A stretch of DNA of 64,000 nt, taken from the NCBI RefSeq assembly GCF_029784165.1, contig NC_073696.1:25302358-25366357 (forward strand), written 5' to 3'. A program made the translations under genes and the position numbers. The notes below the pieces were generated by a model, which saw only the letters and a list, made by a program, of their open reading frames with translations, searched no databases and was not told the DNA's origin. Each line of letters begins with the position of its first letter. Position 1 is the first letter of the stretch. Shown here in pieces: positions 58,010 through 64,000 of this stretch. The stretch comes from Wyeomyia smithii (taxonomy: Eukaryota; Arthropoda; Insecta; Diptera; Culicidae).

Positions 58010-58535
58010 TTCAAAAAAATGCTTCCAAAGAAAGTAAAGAAGCAAAAAAAATAATTTGACATTGATTAGTTTTACCTGATTCGGACATATACCAAATCGC
58101 GGATAAATCGCGAAGTCAGACCTGTACAGAAAAACTGTCCGAAAATAAATTTTAAGAAACTTATAACACTCTACAAAAAAATGAAGATCGTGGAGAAAAA
58201 ACTATAAATAATCGCTAGATTTTAATTTAAAAAAAATTGAATTATTTTTTTAATTTTTTACTCAAAGGAACTTGAATTAATAATGATGGAGACCTTCATG
58301 GAGATTTATTTCCATGGCTTGAAGAATTTAGGAGAATTTAGGAGATTTAGGATATCAGACCAAGAATTTTTCACAGGGATTTCAGAGTTGCGCTCATCTA
58401 CGTTGCACGGGTTTTTGTGCTGAATGCTGAAAAATATCAGGAAAACAATGTTATATTTCAAGGAATAACAAAGAAAATGAGGTGATTTAATTTAAAAAGT
58501 TTTTTCGCCACCCTGAAATTGTGTTATATTTGTGC
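58010..58535. other. AT-rich region, no gene recognised
   Basis: Low-complexity A/T-rich sequence between the composite element and a SINE. Confidence 0.5.
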
Positions 58536-58538
58536 AAC

Positions 58539-58735
58539 CTCCTAGCTGGTCTTGAGGTACCATGCTGACCTAACAAACCAGTCGTCGTAAGTTCGAGTCT
58601 CGGCTCGGGAGAGACTGTTAGTATCAGTAGGATCGTAGCGCTAAGCCCGCAATCGTCCTGTACACTAAACAGTCGGCTGCGAAGTCTGTGAATAAATAAA
58701 CAGAAGGTCAAGTTCCGTATCGGAATGTAGCATCA
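58539..58735 (+). mobile_element. tRNA-derived SINE, third copy
   Basis: It matches the SINE at 35008 along its length: CTCCTAGCTGGTCTTGAGGT head, B box GTTCGAGTCTCGG, GACTGTTAGTATCAGTAGGATCG body and CCGTATCGGAATGTAGC tail. I see no convincing target duplication, so it is probably older than the 35-kb copy. Confidence 0.85.
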
Positions 58736-58739
58736 AGGA

Positions 58740-60355
58740 TTCTTCAGTAAAATTCAACTCTTTTTGCCATTCTCCTAGGAAAGGTAACGTTTGCTCTAAA
58801 AAACCTGAATTAATCCACCTAGTGGTGCAGAAACCTTTGTTATACTAACTGTTACTTTATACATATTAGGCCAGTCAATTACAAATCGTATACCAACGTA
58901 AGTCCAATTTCAATAGTGAATGAATTTGAAATTTAAATTTAAAAGACAATTTTCAGAACGTTAACCAAAGACGATCATTGAATTAAAGCTTGACGTGGTT
59001 TTCGCAAATAAAATGAATGTTATCACTGGAGTACATGAGTCTTATTTTTTCGATCACAAACCAATTTTTAAATGCTGGCTAGATGCGAATAATTTTTTTT
59101 CAGATAATCGAACGTGGGGAAACAGTAATAGATGCTGAGTCCACACTAGAACAGCAAGCATGTATGTTAGTTTAATGCGGTTCTACTTATTCGCTTTATT
59201 TTCAGAAATCGCAGGACCTAGGTTTATGAATCAGCATCAAGTTTTTTTTACGAACTGAAGCAAGCTTCTACAAACCTGCTCTCGAAATATAGTTCAGAAT
59301 TATACAGGAAAAAATATAGCTATTGATGAAAGTTGTCAATTTAATTCTATCTCAAATGCATTATCTGAAAATGAAGACTCTCCACGATCTTTGAGAATTT
59401 TGGATTTTCAGAGTGTAGGCGAGAACATTATTCTTTTCGAAAGCCTAGGCTGTATGAAAAAATCCGGAATAAAGACTTGTTAAATCTTGCTGCGATAACG
59501 AGAAGTGGAATAACATGGATACTCTGTTTGCACTAAGTCTTAAATCAGGAAGCAATATTTATATCTTACATGAGCATATTGTATCATTCATAGAGATAAG
59601 TGACTTTTCACCTCCGCACACTAGTAAACGTGTAGAGCCATGTAGAGTTACTTCAACACTTCTTCCTTATTTTGCCGATTATGTTCATCAGCTACTTTAG
59701 ATTCCTGGTCACAAATTTAAAACATAAAATAAGTGTTTAACTGAAAAATTTTCCAGCTGTTCAAAACGTAGCATTGCAAAAAACAGCGATTTATTCGTGT
59801 TTTTCCCAACGGGTGGCACTGACACATTCGTACGTAAATAGGACATCTTTGGTAAAGCTTTTCAAAATATCTGCATCGCTAATTGTTTTACATTTGCACA
59901 CTGTGGGATCAGATTTTACTACAATGCTTGGCTCCCGAAAGCTGTAAATGTTACTCTTACTCTTCGCAAATCTAGATTCAACGTACAATTTAGTATATAT
60001 TTTATAAGAAGTGAGCACGGAAGCTTTTGAAGATAAGAAGCTAAGTAAGCATTGCAGTTTCTTCTAAAATCTGGTTCAAATTTTCAAGAAAAAGCTAAAG
60101 GGTAATTTATTTACACCAGTTAAGACGCACTACGAAGAGTGTAAAGATTATGAAAAGTTGTCGATGATTGTTGGTTTCCTTTGAGAAATAAATAGCGATA
60201 CGAAAAAAAGAGGGATAGAGAAGAAGAAAGAGCAGTGAGAGAGAAAAATTATACAGAAAGTAAAATATCTCATGTCTAAAATATACTTTGGTCAAAACTC
60301 TACAGTTCAAGCAACCAATAAAAGATCGCACTCAGTATGATTTTCAAAGATCTCT
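58740..60355. other. no gene recognised; weak coding-like stretch at 59100-59700
   Basis: 59240-59700 has relatively long open plus-strand stretches, ending in a 61-codon frame (59515-59700). 59791-60018 minus has a 75-codon frame with a cysteine pair. Neither resembles a family that I can name; a decayed DNA transposon is possible. An AATCCACCTAGTGGTG phrase near 58813 also occurs near 33691. Confidence 0.35.
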
Positions 60356-60359
60356 GGGG

Positions 60360-60940
60360 CTTTCATTTCAGCATGCGAACATCAAAATCGGAACAAGCGT
60401 TCTGTAAAGAGAGTTTTTTTTTTGTTATTTTTCTTTTTTGGGTCGATTTTGATATACTACACATATAAACTACATATTTACACATACATACGTACAGGCA
60501 CAAACATACATAAATTGTTCAATTCGTCGATCTGAGTAAATTGGTATACAACACATGGCTCTCCGTCCCATAATTTTGCCTTAAAAGTTAAATTTCTTAT
60601 ATAAAAAATACTCTTTGATCAATATTTCAAAATCTAAGCCACTAATCAAAAATCCACTCGGTAGCATTCTGGGGGACCACAGTAGCTTCCGTTTGCGTAT
60701 AAGATCATTCAAATCGGATATTGCGTTCTGTAAGAAAGGTGCGTTAGTATTTTGCGGCACATACAAACAGACAACATACATACACACACACATACACACG
60801 AACAGACATTGCTCAGTTCGTCGAGCTGAGTCAGAGCTGAGTCAGATTCGGCCCTCCAAATCATGGATCTATTTTGCGTTTTTCGACCGATTTTATAACC
60901 TTTGTTTAGTATAACAAAGTTAAAAGGACTAGAATTGCCG
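60360..60940 (-). repeat. microsatellite-bearing mosquito-type repeat, reversed
   Basis: It carries ACATACATACACACACAC tracts (60460-60520 and 60760-60800) and TCGTCGAGCTGAGTCAG..ATTCGGCCCTCC. Read backwards this is the GGGCCGAATGTCATAT..CGACTCAGTTCGACGAGCT phrase that marks each unit at 61.6-63.9 kb. It is thus the same family in opposite orientation. Confidence 0.7.
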
Positions 60941-61023
60941 ATTTTTTCATAGGTTTACCGTCATGTCATGTCATGAGTCGCCAGAAAAAAATTGACAGCT
61001 CTATCAGTAAAACTCTAACCGTA

Positions 61024-61556
61024 ATGGCGAATACAGAGGAGGTACATTGTTTAGAAGTGTGTGAGTTCAAAAACGGTTCCCCGTCGAAAACAGGTTACAC
61101 CCGTTCCGGCATCCACAACATCTTGGCACTATTCGACAACAATTAGAACATCGAAAGAAAGCCCGATTCTGGACGGCCGACGAACTTGAGCGGCGAGAAG
61201 CTCCAAAGAATGGCAACGATTGGCAGGGCACTTCGTGTTTTACTTCCCCCACGGAGAAAGTGAGCTCCGAGGTGAAGTTCATTGTACACGCCAAGTTTCC
61301 CAAGACGGAACTGACTGTCAAAACCGCTCTTTTTACGCTCCGCCCAACGTCCCATATCTTCGTTCCGTCGAGAACTTCTGGGCAAACCTGAAGCGAAAGA
61401 TCTACTCCAAAAATTTTGTCACGAAAAAAAAATTTTGTCTCAAAACTCAAAAATATGCCTACTCGCATGTTCTCGTCCGCCATGGTTAATGCCCCGGTTA
61501 ACTGCCGGAAAGCCAAGCCAACGTTACAGCAATTACAGGCAAAACCAAAAATCTAA
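61024..61556 (+). pseudogene. Tc1/mariner transposase, internally deleted (ITmD37E-like?)
   Basis: From ATG at 61024 the frame gives a DNA-binding domain piece (GYTRSGIHNIL), a stop, then ERKPDSGRPTNLSGEKLQRM, with the SGRP linker typical of these transposases. The middle, holding the first two catalytic Asp, is deleted or scrambled (61200-61330). A +1 frame then gives YAPPNVPYLRSVENFWANLKRKIYS, with the last catalytic Glu in VENFW, and, after another shift, MFSSAMVNAPVNCRKA near the end. The C-terminal pattern resembles mosquito ITmD37E elements; the subfamily call is tentative. Confidence 0.78.
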
Positions 61557-63950
61557 AAGTGATCCAATACCCCACATGTCATATATCACTCTACTCTGTA
61601 TTTTGTGAGTATGTCTGTTTGTATGTGTGTGTGTATATGTACCACTTTTTTCGAGCTAACGTTTCTCGAAGATGGCACAACTGATCCACGAAATTAGCGT
61701 CAAACGAAATCAAACTGTAACTTTGTCCGTTATGTATCAACCTATAAAAATCTCACTGTCTTTACTTTACTTTTACGGCAACAGACTGATTATAGATCCA
61801 ACGCTAAATCCAGAATACGTCGCCATCTCACTCGGTCTTGAGCTGCTATACTCCAATCTCCCCTAACACTTATTTCGCTGGCATCTTCGTCGACATGTCG
61901 CGATAGCATACATTCAACGAGTGCGGGGCCCATCTCGAAGTCGACGGCCTCTATTGGGATTTCTGCTAAATATAGTCTTCACTGGTCGTTCTTCCGGCAT
62001 TCTAGCTACATGTACAGCCCACTGCAGCCTGCCGTGTTTTAACCAGGCATGCCAATGGTACAGTCTTTTTTTTTACTGTCTGCTAAGGGTTTTCTTCCCT
62101 GTTGCTGTTTGTTCGTGATACCTATCGTGCTAGCAGTCCGATAGTTACATTGAGAAAGTATTGGCAACAAAGCATCACAAAAGGAAACAAAACATGTACT
62201 CCGTGTTTCGATTCGGCATTATTTGAAGGATGTCTTCGATATTGCGAATGTAGAAAAGAGAAGAATCTTTTTGCCTTTCTCCTAGAAAGGCATAGCAATC
62301 ACTGGAAAAACCAAAGGTATAAAAGTGGTCCCAGTGGCCGAATGTCTTATACCATGTATGTATGTATATATGTATGTATGTGTGTATGTGTGTGTGTATG
62401 TGCAACTTTTTTTTCTCACTCACTTTTCTCAGAGATGGCTGGACCGATTTTCATAAAATTAATTGCAAATGAAAGGTCTAGTTGCGCCATAGGTTGCTAT
62501 TGAATTACATTGTAATCGAATTTTTAGTTTAGAGGTTATGTATCAAAATGTAAAAATCACGAAACATCAATATCTCAGAAACCACATAACCGATTTCAAT
62601 GAAGCTGGTTCCAAATGATCGGGCTATTTTCAAAACCCTTAAATTTTAAATTTTGTAATGATTGAACATATGGTTCAGAAGTTATGTAAAGAAAAGTTAT
62701 CCTGAGGCTGTTTAAACTCACTCATTTTTCTCAGAGATGACTGAACCGATTTTCACAAAATTAGTGTCAAATGAGAGGTCTAATTGCCCCATAGATTGCT
62801 ATTGAATTTCATTGTAATCGGATTGTAACTTTGTCCGTTGTTTATAAAAATGTGAAATCACATAATGAAAATTAACATATTGACTTTCTCCCAACGATCA
62901 CTGGCTAATTAAAAGGTAGAAAAGTGATCCAAATGGCCGAATGTCATATACTACTCGACTCAGTTCGACGAATCGAGCATTTTCTGTATGTATGCATGTA
63001 TAAGTGTATATGTTTGTGTGTGGGTGTGTACGTGTGTATGTGCACCTTTTTTTCGCACTCACTTTTCTCAGAGATGGTCTGACCGATTCTTTCTATCTTG
63101 GTGTCAAATGATGTGTCTATTTGCCGCTTAGGTTGCTTTTGAATTTCATTGTAATCGAACTTTTAGTTTTGGTGTTGCGTCAGAATGTAAAAATCACTCT
63201 TATATCTCAAAAGCTATGAACATGGTTAAATTCAAATTAATGGGCTTTTAAACCCTTAAACATAATCTTTATACATATGATTTGAAAGTTATAGGAAGAA
63301 ACGCAACTCGCAGACTGTTTAAAACTATAGCTACGATCAAAATATGTGGCCTCAACATCATTTAAATTTGATATTCTATTCAATGTTTGCGGCCTTGCTC
63401 AGGATTGAAGTTGAAATAAAAATATCTATCATTTCACTTTCTGCCTTTCTCCTAGAAAGGTATAGTTATCACTGCAAAAACTAAAGGTATAAAGTGCTCA
63501 GAAGGGCCGAATGTCATATATCACTCGACTCAGTTCGACGAGCTAAGCATTTTCTGTATATGTGTGTGTAAGGCTCTCCCAATCTCACTCGATTTTCTAA
63601 GAGATGGCTGAACCTATTTCAATGAAATTAATTGCAAATGAAAGGTATAGTTGGCCTATAAGACCTTATTGAATTTTATTGTAATCTGATTGCTAGTTTA
63701 GAGGTTATGTATCAAAATGTAAAAATCACGAAACATCAATATCTCAGAAACTACACAACCGATTTGAACAAAATTGGTTACAAAAAACCTAAAAAAAATT
63801 ATGGAGATTGAGCATGTGGTTCAGAAGTTATGGAAAGAAACGTGTTCTGGAGACTATTTAATCTCACTCATGTTTCTCAGAGATTTCTGGACCAATTTTC
63901 ATAGACTCAGTGTCATATGGAAGGTCTTGTTGCCCCATAAGACCCTATTG
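61557..63950 (+). repeat. tandem array of ~560-770-bp microsatellite-bearing units
   Basis: Unit anchors GCCTTTCTCCTAGAAAGG..ATCACTG..AAAAGTG recur near 61553 (partial), 62273, 62883 and 63441. Each is followed by GGCCGAATGTC, a (TATG/TG)n tract, CTCA(C/T)TTTTCTCAGAGATGGCTG and a CAAATGA.AGGTCTA..TTGC phrase, the last also at 62720 and 63860. This family is common in mosquito intergenic DNA by my recollection. A CTCCTAGAAAGGC start lies beside each tract, suggesting units duplicated as blocks. No protein is encoded. Confidence 0.75.
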
Positions 63951-64000
63951 ATTTTTTTGAAGTAGAATACTTCTCTCAGGAAGTTCGGCTACATAGGGAT
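63950..64000. mobile_element. left end of a diverged palindrome-ended element (cut by window)
   Basis: After a T run the sequence GAAGTAGAATACTTC (63959-63973), followed by CGGCTACATAGGGAT, parallels the left end of the composite family (GACGTAGAACTACGT followed by AGCCTACCACATAGGGAT). The terminal palindrome has changed in both halves in a compensating way. Only 50 bases are visible. Confidence 0.5.

Overview
The window looks like repeat-rich intergenic or intronic DNA from a culicine (Aedes-type) mosquito. That rests on AT-rich sequence, no intact host protein-coding gene that I can recognise, and dense decayed transposable elements of kinds typical of mosquito genomes: RTE-clade and jockey-like non-LTR retrotransposons, a Penelope-like element, a copia remnant, Tc1/mariner remnants, tRNA-derived SINEs, several MITE families and microsatellite-bearing intergenic repeats. 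The species call is inference.

Layout. 1-1.5 kb: AT-rich single-copy-looking DNA and a probable repeat. 1.5-4.5 kb: the best preserved RTE retrotransposon (endonuclease plus reverse transcriptase) with a long GTAA tail. 4.5-5.7 kb: two diverged tandem-like repeat families. 5.7-7.2 kb: a decayed fatty acid synthase copy (end of enoyl reductase, ketoreductase, acyl carrier and thioesterase regions in order) with a small MITE inside. 7.2-14 kb: AT-rich DNA with one piggyBac-like MITE. 14-15.2 kb: a copia RNase H remnant beside a duplicated ~480-bp unit. 15.9-20.2 kb: another RTE scrap, a Harbinger-like MITE, a second kind of LINE remnant, and a 5'-truncated Penelope-like element on the minus strand with a GIY-YIG endonuclease and a hammerhead-ribozyme-like core downstream. 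22 kb: two more piggyBac-like MITEs. 22.7-29 kb: low-copy-looking DNA. 29.5-31.2 kb: LINE remnants and a long-arm foldback element. 33.3 kb: mariner remnant. 35.0-37.7 kb: a SINE with a perfect 13-bp target duplication, then a ~2-kb octanucleotide satellite.

38.5-42.7 kb: low-copy-looking DNA. 42.8-45.5 kb and 55.9-58.0 kb: two same-orientation copies of a ~2-kb composite non-autonomous element with palindromic ends and internal TATA-type promoters, each with a different later MITE nested in it. A diverged relative seems to start at the right edge of the window. 45.6-49.4 kb: jockey-like and RTE remnants and a SINE. 51-55.9 kb: low-copy-looking DNA. 58.5 kb: SINE. 60.4-64 kb: microsatellite-bearing repeats in opposite orientations around a mariner remnant.

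There is no pathway or operon. The organising theme is layered transposition: nested insertions, one filled/empty site pair and preserved target duplications give a relative order of events. The most interesting items are the palindrome-ended promoter-bearing composite family, the Penelope element with its ribozyme-like motif, and the decayed fatty acid synthase copy. Single-copy stretches may hold regulatory DNA or non-coding exons that cannot be recognised from one sequence.
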